From: Isoetes taiwanensis
Taxonomy: Eukaryota; Streptophyta; Lycopodiopsida; Isoetales; Isoetaceae
DNA: 64,000 bases
NCBI GenBank assembly: GCA_021234155.1
Contig: JAJEKV010000020.1
Span: 2,591,275-2,655,274, forward strand
Direction: 5' to 3'
Part shown: positions 47,064-59,701 of the stretch, one piece after another
Position numbering within the stretch: the first letter of the stretch is position 1
Layout: each line of letters starts with the position of its first letter
The notes under the pieces: generated by a model
Databases searched by the model: none
Seen by the model: the letters and a program-made list of their open reading frames with translations, nothing else
What the model was told of the DNA's origin: nothing
Made by a program: the position numbers and the translations under genes

Positions 47064-48059
47064 TTGAGACTGAAAATGGCAAAGAAAAAGAAACCCATTT
47101 ACAATGTTCATTGTAATGGATCCAAAATAGCAACTTAGTCGTAATGGGAACTAGATCAATAGTAATGGGGACCAGATCAATATATCTATTGCTTACTCTT
47201 AAAATAACGTAATACAATTGTTGTAACAATCTAAATGTGCATTATGATCCGGGCAAAACAAATAGTAAGTAGTAGTAGGTGATAGTAAACCTTCCAACTT
47301 TCTAAAAATTGTGACAAACTAGCAAGTAAAATTAGTGAAAAAGGGAACAATATATTAATGGTAGTGAGAAAAAGACCAATATTCCCAAGTAAAAAGACCC
47401 TAAGAAAAGATTTTCCCAAAGATGCCCATTGTTCCTCTACTGATGCGAGAAGGCACTGCTGTATTTTGCTCTTCAAGATGGTCATAAACTAGTGGGATGA
47501 CTATAACCTGTAATTGTTGGTTTTTACTATATACTATTTTCGACCTTTTTGGGAGGCGTAATGCACAATTTTTAGTTAAAGGAGGTGTAATGGGGAATTT
47601 ACGGACTTTTTTGAATCAGAATATTGGGACGACATGACTAGGCGAGCTTACAAGATTAGTGTTTGGCAAGTCACAATATTGAACTTCCGATATGTTTAGA
47701 ATGATGGAGCCATGATAATTGGATGCTATGATTATGATCTTTAAGAGCAAAACATGAATTTGTACATCAAAATAAAGCAATGGTAAAAATTGTACAAAAA
47801 TAAGAACGTTATGGTAAAAAATGAACTTGCACAATCAAAGGCATAGATGGTGTTGTGATTAGATAAGGGTGCACATCGAATGGACCCTTGGAAAGGAGGC
47901 ATGGTGTGCACACTCGTGAATAAAATAAAGGGAAAACAATCAAAATGCCTCTACAAGTTTTCCAAATTTCCAAAAAATGAATGGCATTTTGGTTAATGCT
48001 TAATATACCTTTTATGGCTCATTATTTTTAGAGGTTTCTTTACAAACACTATATATTAG
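47064..48059. other. No gene recognised
   Basis: AT-rich, no repeats of note. Confidence 0.4.
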
Positions 48060-48294
48060 AATATGATCTATCCAATGTTAAATTCATCTAAATTAGAAGT
48101 CAAATCATTATTTTTGTTTCCTTATGGGTTATATCTTCTATTTCTGACCATTGATCTCTGGAATATTCCGTGTTCTATGCCAGATCAAAGGCCATTACAT
48201 TTTTCATCAACAATTTGCCTGCCACTTCCAATGGTCCAAACCGAACATATGGTTGGACGCAGCACAAAAAAAAAAAAAAAAAAAAAAAAAAAAA
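48060..48294 (+). mobile_element. Poly(A)-tailed retroposon end, plus strand
   Basis: A run of 29 A (48266-48294) ends AT-rich sequence and borders GC-richer GCCGAACGAACGGCTC. The start of the inserted piece is not determined; no target duplication was identified. Confidence 0.45.
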
Positions 48295-49295
48295 GCCGAA
48301 CGAACGGCTCACGGCCGTGGCTCTAAGCCCGCCTTCTTCTAGGATCCATTGCCCCTCAGACAGAACAGGGAGGTCATACATAGAACAGATGGTAGCGCAG
48401 ATGGTAAGGGTCATAGCAAACCACCATGAACCGCCGAATCAATCCCCTGCTCCACCTGCATGCAAACCCTCCTAGATGCCTTGGGTAAAAGAAAGAAAGG
48501 AATATAAAAGGCAAGGCCATAAATTCGGCTCACTTATACACACACGCTTAGTGCAGTGTGCATGAGTCTACTCTGGCATTCTGATGCCCCCTTTAATCCT
48601 TGCTCCAAACAGCCAGTTGCTGCAAACCCATAAAGTTTTACTCGCCCATTTGCTTCAAATCCATGAAATCCCTCTACACAAGGAAGCAAGCTATGATTTG
48701 GCTGGGATGATCTAGGCAGGCCATGGATTTGTTTAATCCCACCTCAAAATCCCCCTTTTCCTTTTCTGACTTGGAATCGGATGGCCAATTTGATTCTTGT
48801 TAAAAAAAAAAAAAACCTCAGAAATCCGCATGATCAATCACATCGCTCTTTTACAAAGCCGGCGATGGCCTCCAAGCCTGCCCCACTGGGATCCATGGCC
48901 GTGCCGGTTGAAAAGAGAAAGCAGCATGCTTTCTTATCCTTCTATCCTCAAACTATGCATAGAAACAAGAAGAAAAACGCGTGCCCTTAGCCGATTTTTG
49001 AATGCTACCTTCATCTCGGCCAACAAGCGGCTCAAATCAGCTACAAAATATGCTTTGCATACGATTTTCCATACAATACCCAGGGTAAAATCTTGACCAA
49101 ACTATGCCAGAAATACCGACCGCAAATACCAAACGAAATAATTGGAAGCTTATGGAGTTGGATTTCTTAAATTCAAAACACTATAACTTGCAAATTTCAA
49201 CTCCGCATTAAATAATTTACCATTGTTGGAAAGGATGTACTCTCATTAATAAACTTTTAAATGACATATTTTTTTGTTTAGTAATAGTAATAGGT
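48295..49295. other. No gene recognised
   Basis: Short frames only; a 13 base A run lies near 48805. Confidence 0.4.
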
Positions 49296-49346
49296 CTGCT
49301 GCTGTACTTGATCTCCGTAGATGATAAAAATCTATTCTATTCTATA
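49296..49346 (+). mobile_element. LINE 3' end, plus strand
   Basis: GATCTCCGTAGATGATAAAA, then (TCTAT)n units; same family ending as 47015 and 24221. Confidence 0.6.
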
Positions 49347-51098
49347 ATGTTTCGGCAATCAAAAAGAGTATTTTTCTAACATATGATTGTGGACGGTTTA
49401 TTGTGGTATTCATATTGAAATACGTATTAGGATGATGGTGGAACCTGGATTATGTTTGAAAACCGACATGGATTTGTGTTAGAGACGGCCCAGGGTTTTT
49501 TTTTTTTCCAGATTGGGATTGGGTCGCACGTGGAGCCTGCTGTAGGTGTCGATCAGTGAGGCAGATGCTAATTCGGCTGCCTGAGGTGTCGATTTGGTTG
49601 CTTCAGGTGTCGTCAAGGAAAGCTTGGGTGTTTTGCAGATGACGGTTTCTGATTCGGCATCATAATATTTGAGGCTGGGCTGAGCACGAAGGCTGGAGCG
49701 ACCTGCATAGATAACAGGTGGGCGTCTTGGGCCCTGTTTGTTCTTTGTTTTTGTTCGTTAGTCATGTCTGCTATGAGACGGGGGGCCAGAAAGGGCAAAG
49801 CTGGTGCTGCCCATGGGTCCTTCCCCCGTTCGATGCCAATAGAATCAGACTCTATGCAAGCTTCCCTGTAAAAAGCTTCTTATGTACCTATGTACCTATA
49901 TGTACTCTATGTACTACCTTTTTACAATCAATATATATACAACCTTCAATAAAAAAAGGGAAAAAAAATCGCTTATGCAATATGCTAGAGCTGATTTTTG
50001 TTTTCAAGCTAGGCTAAAAACATAAGCTACTATCTGCTCATTTAAGCTACTGATATGAAAGATCTCAGCTGCGATTGCCTCTAGCTAAAAAGCATCGCTA
50101 TCACAATCTTTCTGGAGTTTTTTTATCAACTTCACACCCCACCACTTATTCATTTGAACTTCAACTAGTCTGCAAGGTCCCAGCTGCGATTTGATCCAGC
50201 TCAAGTTGTTCCTGGATAATCAAGCAGAGGGTTTATGATTTAATGGATGGCGTTCTCTACATCTAAATACAATGAAAAAGCCCTATACAAGTTCCAGAGA
50301 GAAAAATCCACCAAGAGTAAGCACTAGTCATCTACTAACGATAAGAAGGAAGCATGTGAGAGTTTGAATTCACTTTTATAAAAATCTTCCTGATGAATCA
50401 AGAAAAATGATTGAGCACCTAAGGAAGTATGCCTGAGCGCCTGAGAAGAGCGCCTAAGAAGATGGGTTGTGAAGTGCCTGAGGAGAACGTTGCTGGAGCA
50501 CCTGCTTGATCAAGAATGGACGTAATGCCACCTTCAAATTCCGCATGTGGAAAATTTGAATTGTGTCAGTACCTCGTTCACCCTGAGATACGTTGATACA
50601 AGATTGTTTTATACTGCACGGGTTGTTCTAATTCACCAGTTTGACGTTTTTTGATAAAAGTCATGATTAGTATTCAAAATTAGATCATTATTTCAAATTG
50701 AATCTGAGGTGTACCGCGTACTTTAGTCAAAAACTGTCACCTCCATTTTTCGGAGATCAAATTCAGTGCAAATTTTTCTGTCGAATTCTCCAGGCGCTTT
50801 TTCGGCCAGATGATTATTTGTGGATGCATGCGCATCTATTAAAGGTAATTTCCTATATATAAAACATGTTCCAGATTTTGCAAGCGCCATAAAAAAATCA
50901 TTCATTCATTCATTCATTCATTCTGCAAGCACCTAATCAACTATGCGAACGGAAACCCGATCCAGATTTCACGAGCGCTTGCCCGCTTCAAGTCCCAATG
51001 GCGCCAGGAAAAAACTAACAAAAGTATGTTTCTTTATTTTTTTAAGCTTTAACTTAAAGCTTAATTTGTAGTTGGTCGCTCTGCATTTGAGCTCCAGA
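49347..51098. other. No gene recognised; (ATTC)n microsatellite inside
   Basis: Six units of ATTC at about 50899-50923. The rest is AT-rich without coding signs. Confidence 0.5.
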
Positions 51099-52842
51099 GA
51101 ATCGCCATGGCGATCTTCTTGAGAAACATCACCAAACAATCATGCACTAAATCTTGATCAGATTGTTCAAGCCCACTTGGAGCTTGACCTTCGGACATCT
51201 TTTGCATTGTAGCAAAGGTTATGAGGATCGCCTCTACGTTTCTTATAAGTTTGCTCTGCTATGCCCGAAAATTGCTCGGAATTTCTAGCACCCAATCGCA
51301 GGTCTGATTAAGCATTGTCTATCTAAATGCCACCCCTCTGAATGGAGAAATATAAGAATGTATCTTTCCCATAGTCTTTACTTTGAATTTACCATTTCTA
51401 ATAGTATTCAAGGTATAATAAAGAAAGTGGGTTCGAGCTTGAAAAGCAGTCTGTATAATGTACTCATGGAAGGAGGGGCTCTCAAGGGACCAGATTATTT
51501 TCTGAAATCCTTCTATGATTTTAAATAATCCTAACATGTGTTTTGCTCTCCACTTTCCACAACAATGCAGAAAATGGACTGATCTTAAAGTTACACATAT
51601 CTACCATCTCTTAAATGATGAAGGCTTCATTAAGTTTCAAATTCAGCCCTCTGCAATCTCGGAGATGATCATACTTCTTTCTATCAAGCGACAAAGGTAA
51701 TCATTACAGAAGGAGTCTGGCACAATCGGGACATTCATTGGCACATCAGTGGCAAAATAGGCTTTATGGTTAAAAAGCCTTCTAACCCGAGATTTGTTTC
51801 TCTCTCTCCATTTGATATGGGATATTAGCTATGAGGATTGCCTCTATGTTTCTTCTGAGCTTGCTCTATTGTGCCCAAAAATTGCTCAGAATTTTTAGCC
51901 ATTCGTAATTAATAAGTTGATCATGTGTATGACACATATGACTCCATTATAAAGATTTAATTGCGACGTATTTGCATTAATGACACTCAACCCTATCTAA
52001 TCAGCGCTAATTTCTTCGATTAGGGTTAGTATTTTCACGAGCGCCTGCCAAATCTGCGAGCGCCTACCCGATCCAGGTTTCGATGCCGCTAGGCTTATCA
52101 TAAAGGTATGTTTTCTGACATTTTTTAGCTTTAGCTTAGGGTGTACCTTGATTTTAGTTCTCTCTTGTATATTTGAGCTCGAAAAAATCACCACGACGAT
52201 CCTCCCAATCAGTATCAGTGCTTCCTAAACCGTTTCACCAACTCAAAGATATCGCAACCGCGACCCTTCTGAGCTGGTGAAATCTAAAAAAACACAGATT
52301 TTGCTCGGAAAGCAATATCGGTTCTTGCTTAGCCATCGAGTTCTCTAATCTTGTTGAAGCCCATAGTGATGCTTAATCTTCGGCCATCTGCTGTAGCTTA
52401 ATGTGTAGCCTCAGTACCCATAACTAAAGTGCCAACAAAAGAGCCATCAGAACTTTTGTACCTTATTTAAAGCATCGAGGTTTCCCAAACTTTCTTTCCT
52501 CGCCTCTCTGGTTTAATATAGCTTAATTGCTTCCTAAGCTCTATTATCCAAAGAAGCATGAAAGCAAGTCTAGGAATTCACGATCTTTTAATTCGAGGTC
52601 ATAAGATTTCCTTTGACCCATAACTGGAGCACAATTCTGCATAATAGAGTTACGCCTTGCATCTGCAATAGATGATCGAAATCTCAGCATCGCTATGACT
52701 TCAACAAGATTAGAGGATATCATTATCCTTAGGTGTCATAGTCTACTAGGATTGCCTTCACGTTTCTTCTTAGCTCGTTTCTTTGAGATCGCAACCGCGA
52801 TCTCGTGAGCAAAATCGTCGCATATAACAATAATGCTTTTCT

Positions 52843-53304
52843 ATGTCCTGCATAGGAAATGCGACAGATATGGCAACTTCAAGCAATACAGATCAAGGAG
52901 ATGTGGAAAAGGATTGGGAAGCCTTTGTACTTATGCGACAGTATGTCATACAAAATATAGAACGCATTCTCGATCCTCCTACAGATCCACTAGATGCATC
53001 TGCGTCTAGGTTTTCCCTTATTTTAGTATATGTGGAACGCGCAATTCTACTGATGGCTAAGATAGAGCTTATGTTTAATCTATTGATGGCATTTCCAGTG
53101 ACAGATCATCAGAACGTGGTGCTTCATGTCCATGCTCTATATAGATCCATGCTCAGGTATCCCGCTTACGTAATGGAAAATTCACATCGCTGTCATGATC
53201 TAACCAACATTCTTGGGACTGCCCAACAAACATGGATTGGTGATGCTTATGTCCTTATAAGATATGTCGTGGTCTGTTCTACAATCATTAGGATTGACCA
53301 ATAA
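52843..53304 (+). CDS. 153-codon frame of unknown function
   Basis: The frame reads DVEKDWEAFVLMRQYVIQNI, ERILDPPTDPLDASASRFSL, then a hydrophobic helix-rich part (VYVERAILLMAKIELMFNLL). A degraded relative of its MFNLLMAFPVTDHQNVVL segment appears at about 53860-53970 (MHLLFNILLACPLSDHQDIM), so the sequence was duplicated and once coded for something. It lies inside the palindrome-rich region upstream of the amplified family and could be an upstream exon of it. No domain recognised. Confidence 0.4.
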   Translation: MSCIGNATDMATSSNTDQGDVEKDWEAFVLMRQYVIQNIERILDPPTDPLDASASRFSLILVYVERAILLMAKIELMFNLLMAFPVTDHQNVVLHVHALYRSMLRYPAYVMENSHRCHDLTNILGTAQQTWIGDAYVLIRYVVVCSTIIRIDQ

Positions 53305-55067
53305 ATATGAGATGGCATTGCTTTTGATGTCATGACAGGACTGCCGCGAAGTAACATTTTGATCATGTAAATAAGATTGCTTTTCTCGTCATGAAAAGGC
53401 TAAAATGGATATAACATTTTGAGTATATAAATGTTAGTACCTTCTTGGTGATCATCTTTTGCAATTGTGCATCATTTATTTCTTATTTACGTGAGGGGAC
53501 TAGCTCGAAGGGATTGCCACGACGATTCTGTCGAGCTATCCTCGCCGCTTTATTGTCCTATAGTCCAAACTTAACGATCAATTACTTTGTTTTAATTAAA
53601 TTGCTTTCTAATATGTTATATCAGTAGACCGATAGTGTTAGCCTCTTTAAGTGGTGCTATAATAAGGCAAGCAGCCAACCACCTGTACCTACTCCTAGTT
53701 TCACAAATCAAACTGTTATTTGACAAAAATGGAGTGCTCAGTCTACTACATTAGCGGGTGGTAGAAAATACCAAATTGACTCCAGACAAACAAAACAGCT
53801 AGCAGGGATCAGTGCTCAACAATTTCTAATAATCAGGCACAGAAGCTGTAGGTCAAGATGCATCTCCTTTTCAACATCTTACTGGCATGTCCACTGTCTG
53901 ATCACCAGGATATCATGTTGGAGGCTCACCATCAGCTGAAAGCGTTGACAATCTATTATTTTTTAGAAATACCAAATATGTAGATAGTATTTACATGTAC
54001 ATTTGCCAGTATAACTGGAGTGTAACATAACATGAGCAATGAAACTTTTTTGCAATATCCCCCATTAGATTTAGCTTTCAAGGATCACAATCACGATCCT
54101 TCAAAGCTTAACCTTTGATTTACTTCTTGGTCTCGCTTAATTATTGTTATGTTTCAAGTTGGAGTTTTTGTAAGCTAGGTTACTTGCTAGGGTGCATTTT
54201 CTTAGGGTACAATAGAGAGTTTTAGAAACTCTTGTCACCTCGCTTAGAAGAAAGGGGTTTTCTTCTAATGCTTTCTGGATGCCTCTCTGGGTTGATGGAG
54301 CTTAGGTACTCGCTCAGTTCCATTACATAGTGAAGGTTGAGAACATGGGCAGGGGAAATCTCCTCCTTCTAATGGTGGAAGTTCCAAATGCAATATGCTA
54401 CAACTTCAAACCTAAGCATGTTCCCTAATTTCAGGCCATAGTGTTGCCTGAGCTTTTCTATCCATTGCGATAGTAGGGCATCATTTTGGCATGCCAATTA
54501 TGCATATCAAAGGTACGCTTTACTGCCGCAATTGATGGAGAAGTTCGAACTATGCTTGCAGTTAGGGTCCATGTCAGGTTTGAAGTTGTAGTACATTGCA
54601 CTTGGACGTAACAAGACTTTCGAGTACTCTGAACTATTGTTCTCTGGGAAATTGCAGCTTAGTATGTTGGTATTTCATTTGGAGAATCAAACTCTTCCAT
54701 CTTAGGTGGATCGCAATTACGATCCTTATAATCTGGTTTATTCACATTAGATGAGTGTATATTGTTCTGTGTTACACGTACTAGTCGTTTAGCAGATCCT
54801 GCTTGGAAGGATCGCATATACGATCCTTTTAAGTATTTTATATTATGCTACTAACTGAACTTTGAAACTTTGCAGACCCTAAAATATTCGAAGGACTGAA
54901 GCAGGTGATACTGCTTAGAATTGTAACACATGGGTCTGATAGAAGGTGGTGTATCAAAATATTGTGAGAAACGGAAGGACTTGTGTCTATTTATAATGTC
55001 AAGTGAGAAGAATAAGGTGGGTGAGCAGATGGATAATAGTACACATGAAGGTTGATAAGGATATTTT
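53305..55067. other. No gene called; palindromic motifs and a degraded duplicate
   Basis: Holds the degraded copy of the 52843 frame (about 53860-53970) and four of the palindromic motifs (53512, 54080, 54708, 54807). Confidence 0.45.
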
Positions 55068-55660
55068 ATGCTCCATAGAAGACACCACCCAACACCAGTT
55101 CATGTACTACATCTTGCAGCTCGTCTTGCACCTCAAAAGTTACAACCCTACTATGATGATAACAAGTTCATAAAATCTAAAACCGGGAGAAAGGATCATA
55201 GTGCTAGAGGTTATGGCTGGCAAATGCCCTCTTATGAATCTTTAGAAGCTGCTGACCTTAAATGCAATAGGGAGATACTGCTGGAATTTAGTGCATGCAA
55301 AAAGTTTCTTGTTAATGACAAGAAACCACCAAGCTACACCATAAAGGCCCTAAAGGATGACAAAATGCCCAGGAAATGGACACCATGTGGCTAGCTACAA
55401 GGGGCAAGGATATAAACAGGATTTTCTCCCAACGAAATTGGAACCTAGTGCCAGCACACATGCGCCTTCCTTGTCAAAGTCGACTCTATCTTTAAAGCGC
55501 AAGTCACCTGAAACTTCAATGGTGAAATCGTTTGGATCTTCAAAGGGCAAGTCGTCTAATTTGGGCAAAAACCATGTTGTTGATGAAAGTGAGGGGACTA
55601 GCAAAGTTTCTAAAAAGAAAAACAAAAAAATGAAGACTCGGCTTCAGCCTTTACACATTT
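55068..55660 (+). pseudogene. N-terminal part of the amplified family's protein, frame broken
   Basis: From about 55138 the frame reads LQPYYDDNKFIKSKTGRKDH, ARGYGWQMPSYESLEAADLK and KKPPSYTIKALKDDKMPRKW to a stop at 55392. After a one-base change there it continues YKGQGYKQDFLPTKLEPSAS, then a very Lys- and Ser-rich tail (KRKSPETSMVKSFGSSKGKS). The tail runs into MKTRLQPL, the first words of the tandem unit at 55637. So the tandem units repeat only the later part of this gene. Basic, probably nucleic-acid binding (inference). Family unknown. Confidence 0.45.
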
Positions 55661-58252
55661 GATCCCACATTCCACACCAACAGTTAGATTAACGTTCAAG
55701 AGATCAAGGATGATACATCCCATGAACCCAAAAAGTTTGTTGTAGACTGTTCCCCATATTGCTCCAACACCAAGCCCAGCATCATATTCTCTGCCCGATG
55801 AGCTCAAATTTAATTCAACCGATGAAAAACAACTGGCAGAGAAAACAACTTTGAAATTGGAGCAGTACAAAAGGTATTATCTGATGGGTCCTGGTTCAAA
55901 CATGTAAGCATATATAATTGTGTCACTATTCCCCCATACAAGATGCACAAGACTAGATCTGACGATCATGTGCATACTTTACTAAGATCTTTCACAGGCT
56001 CCCCACATGACATTCTCACTCCAGCGGATCTTGTCCCGTTTGATCATGTGACATGCGAAACGTAGGTCACAGGAAAAAAAATATTATATCATCTCTGGGA
56101 ACCATTCCATGGCAGCAACTCAAAATTTTTGTGACAAAAAGCCGAATTCTCGAAGGTGTATGCAAGAAGAAGAGCAAAGATCTTAAATGGTAATTTGAAA
56201 AACATGAAATACATGTGCCAGTCTATCGAGTGCAATGAAATCATTGCCAACACAGTCGGAACCTCTTATTGAGAAACTACAGCAACTCAGAAATCAGCAT
56301 GGAGCGCTAGGCTCATCCACGTAAAGCAAAGCTGGTAACTGGCTGATATGTTGGCAGTCTTATTTGCATTTTTATAGCTACAGAGGACCGCCATCACGAT
56401 TCCCTGGTGCAATATATATTGTATTTTGCTTTGCTCATCAAGATCGCCACCGCGATTGCAGTGAGCTATTTTCTACTATTTTTATTTGCTTTGCTCATCA
56501 AGATCGCCGAGGTGATCATCCTGATTTTTCCTTCTTTAATAGGAATTCATTGAAGTCGCAACGATCGCTCTGAAACTCACGGAATTAAAAGACGAAAAGT
56601 AATGGATGTTTATGCCCGAATCGATATGGTAAGTTCTTGGTTGTAGTGAGCAAGTGGGGGAAAAAGGAATTGGGCGATGATGATCAAGACAATGTCTTTG
56701 ACAAACCGACAAAGGATTTCTTTAACAAGACCTTCCTTCAGATTCTGAAGGGCATATTTGATGCAAAGATGAATCATCTGATGGATAAGATACTTGCACG
56801 CAGATGTTTTTTAAAAACCAATACAGATAACTCTAACATAGAAGTGCAGTACCTCAGCTTCCAGGACTTGTGTACGACATATCCAGAGTTTTTTTTTTTT
56901 TTTTTTTTTTTTTGAGGGAACGGGAATTTTTGTATTATATAGATAAAAAAGTACAAAAGTACAATGTTTCATGCTCATAGAGAATTACTACAGGAGTAAT
57001 CTCAACATCTTCATTCTCTATTTTGCAGAAACTTATTAAATGCTCTACAACAGATATACATGAAGCACATGAATTGCTCTGATAGCTGATATGCTTGATG
57101 TGCTCGGATTACTCTTCCCACCTGGTAACTAGTAGATGAATGACAATACAAAAACAAACCATGCTGGCTCCTGAATGATGTAATCTTCTTAGAGGAATCA
57201 CTTGAATACTCCAAAATTTCTTAGGAGAGGAATAGGAATATCTAACCTTACTCAGTGCAAGGCATAGCTGTATATCGCTGTATATCTGTATGACAAAAAC
57301 ACAGACTAGAAAGATGCTCAAGCATCAGTACCTGAGCGAGAGCTTCCTCAAACATATATTTTAGCACAACCAGTTAAGCGTCAGTACTTAATCTGATCAT
57401 GAGGTTCTTGGCATAGCAGTACCAAGAACCGAGTGCTTAGAATAACATTCAAACATAGCATAACCAGTGAAGCTTCAGTGCTTATTCTGGTCATGATGAG
57501 GTTCTTGGCATAGCAGTACCAAGAACCGAGTGCTCAAAATAATCTTTTTGCCTGCAAATTATTAGTCATAGAACCTGTTGTCTTTGCATTTCCAATTCAA
57601 ATCTCAGAAATTATGTGCTGATCAAAAGGGTTCTATTCGAAAAACATCTTTCTGATCGTCCAATTCATCTACAAGACATTTCTGCTAGAAAGAAATGGTG
57701 GAAGAAAAAGACCATGAATAGATTTTTCCAAGAACTAGATTTTACTTCCTGTATGACATAAATCAAATCCTTTTTCAAATCTTGCAGCTTCTTTCCTTCT
57801 TTACCTTATAGGCCAACCTCCAACTGCTGCTGGATTTACCCTTTCAGCATGTCTACTCTAGAGCAATAGACATAATGCTTATGCACCAAAGAAAGAAACC
57901 ACGTTAGTGGATACCTGCTGCCCAAGAATTGCCGCCAGAAAAAGGAAGAAATCTAAGCATCTATTGTTCTGTCCCAGGAAAACTCTGTCCATCTGCCTTG
58001 CCTAGCATCCAAAAGCTCTGATTTCCCTGCATGAATCCGCTGTGATGGCTTGCGGAAGGGAGGGCGGGATGAATCCAGAGTTTACAGAGGAGCATTTGTT
58101 TCAAATTGCGAGCATGGATATTGCTTATATTAAATAGAATATGACCATATCTTGGATACTCTTTCTGCAGTCATGTTAGCCTGTTTTAACCACATCATAC
58201 TGCCGAACCAAGGTAGAGTACGTCCCCATGAAAGAAATGTGGTAAAAATGTG
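55637..58252 (+). pseudogene. Amplified family unit 1, split by a retroposon
   Basis: The unit starts at MKTRLQPL and carries FHTN.., GIKDDTSHEP.., FNSTDEK.LAEKTTLKLEQY and MGPGSN. A part like YYIISGNHSMAATQNF follows, faintly similar to ParB/sulfiredoxin-type 'GxHR/HS' loops, then LKNMKYMCQSIECNEIIANT, an intron-like stretch with the palindromes, and KWGKKELGDDDQDNVFDKPT, KDFFNKTFLQILKGIFDAKM, SFQDLCTTYPEF. Several stops and frame changes break it. A retroposon (56892-58072) cuts it after YPEF, and it resumes at 58084 with EHLFQIASMDIAYIK. Confidence 0.55.
56892..58072 (-). mobile_element. Minus-strand retroposon, poly(A) tail and 11 bp target duplication
   Basis: ATCCAGAGTTT occurs at 56881-56891 and 58073-58083, exactly flanking the insert, and family unit 1 continues on both sides. 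The left end is a poly(T) (to 56913), so the insert reads on the minus strand with a poly(A). I see no RT or other domain: a processed mRNA copy (possibly non-coding or mostly untranslated) or a short LINE-mobilised element. It contains a 97 bp tandem duplication that includes a 9 bp hairpin (57403-57430 and 57500-57527). Confidence 0.85.
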
Positions 58253-58258
58253 CATATA

Positions 58259-59701
58259 AGACTCGGCTTCAGCCTTTAACATTTGATCCCACATTCCACA
58301 CCAATAGTTAGACTATCATTCAAGGGATCAAGGATGATACATCCCACGAACCCAAAAAGTTTATTGCAGATTGTTCCCCATATTGCTCCAACACCAATCC
58401 CAGCATCATATTCTCCGCCCGACGAGCTCAAGTTTAATTCAACCGATGAAAAACGGCTGGCAGAGAAAACAACATTGAAATTGGAGCATTACAAAAGGTA
58501 TGATCTAATGGGTCCTGGTTCAAACATGTTAGCATATATAATTGTGTCAATGTTCCCCCATACAAGATGCACAATAATAGATCTGACGATCATGTGCATA
58601 CGTTATTAAGATCTTTCAGAGACTCCCCACACGAAAGTTCTCACTCCAGCAGATCTTGTCCCGTTTGATCATGTGACATGTGAAACGTAGGTCACAGGAA
58701 AAAAATATTATATCATCTCTGGGAACCATTCCATGGCAGCAACTCAAAATTTTTGTGACAAAAAGCCAAATTCTCGAAGAGGGCAAAGACCTTAAATGGT
58801 AATTTGAAAAACATGAAATACATGTGCCTGTCTATCGAGTGCAATGAAATCATTGCCAACACAGTCGGAATCTCTTATTGAGAAACTACAGCAACTCAGA
58901 AATCAGCATGGAGTGCTAGGCTCATCCATGTAAAGCAAAGCTAGTAACTGGCTGATATGTTGGCAGTCTTATTTGCATTTTTCTAGCTACAGAGGACCGC
59001 CATCACGATTCCCTGGGGCAATATATATTGTATTTTGCTTTGCTCATCAAGATCGCCGCCGCAATTGCAGTGAGCTATTTTCTTCTATTTCTTTGCTTTG
59101 CTCATCAAGATCGCCGAGGTGATCATCCTGATTTTTCCTTCTTTAATAGGAATTCGTTGAAGTCGCAACGATCGCTCTGAAACTCAAGGAATTAAAAGAC
59201 GAAAAGTAATGGATGTTTATGCCCGAATCGATATGGTAAGTTCTCGGTTGTAGTGAACAAGTGGGTGAAAAAGGAATTGGGCAATGATGATCAAGACAAT
59301 GTCTCTATGATGTTTTTTAGAAACCAATACAGATAACTCTAACATAGAAGTGCAGTACCTCAACTTCCAGGACTTGTGTGCGGCGTATCCAGAGTTTACA
59401 GAGGAGCGTTTGTTTCAAATTGCGAGCATGGATATTGCTTATATTAAATAGAATATCAATAATGACCATATTTGATACTCTTTCTGCAGTCATGTTAGCC
59501 TGTTTTAACCATCATACTGGCGGACCAAGGTAGAGTACGTCTCCATGAAAGAAATATGGTAAGGATGTGCATAAAAATGGTATTCCGACTACCAATGTAC
59601 TTGAGCATGCTCAGTTGATTTGTGCTAATATAGGACATGTCTCTAAGATTATAGGGCGCCAATAGGTTGCGACCAGTTTTCGTAGCAGACCTTCCCCCCA
59701 A
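58259..59701 (+). pseudogene. Amplified family unit 2
   Basis: 1443 bases to the start of the next unit. The start frame (58283-58609) covers the YSPPDELKFNSTDEKRLAEK and YDLMGPGSNMLAYI region. The last coding part is shortened by a deletion near 59308 (from the DDQDNV codons straight to FLETNTDNSNIEVQYL). It ends with the 3' flank shared with unit 3 (GTAGCAGACCTTCCCC). Broken in several places. Confidence 0.6.
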
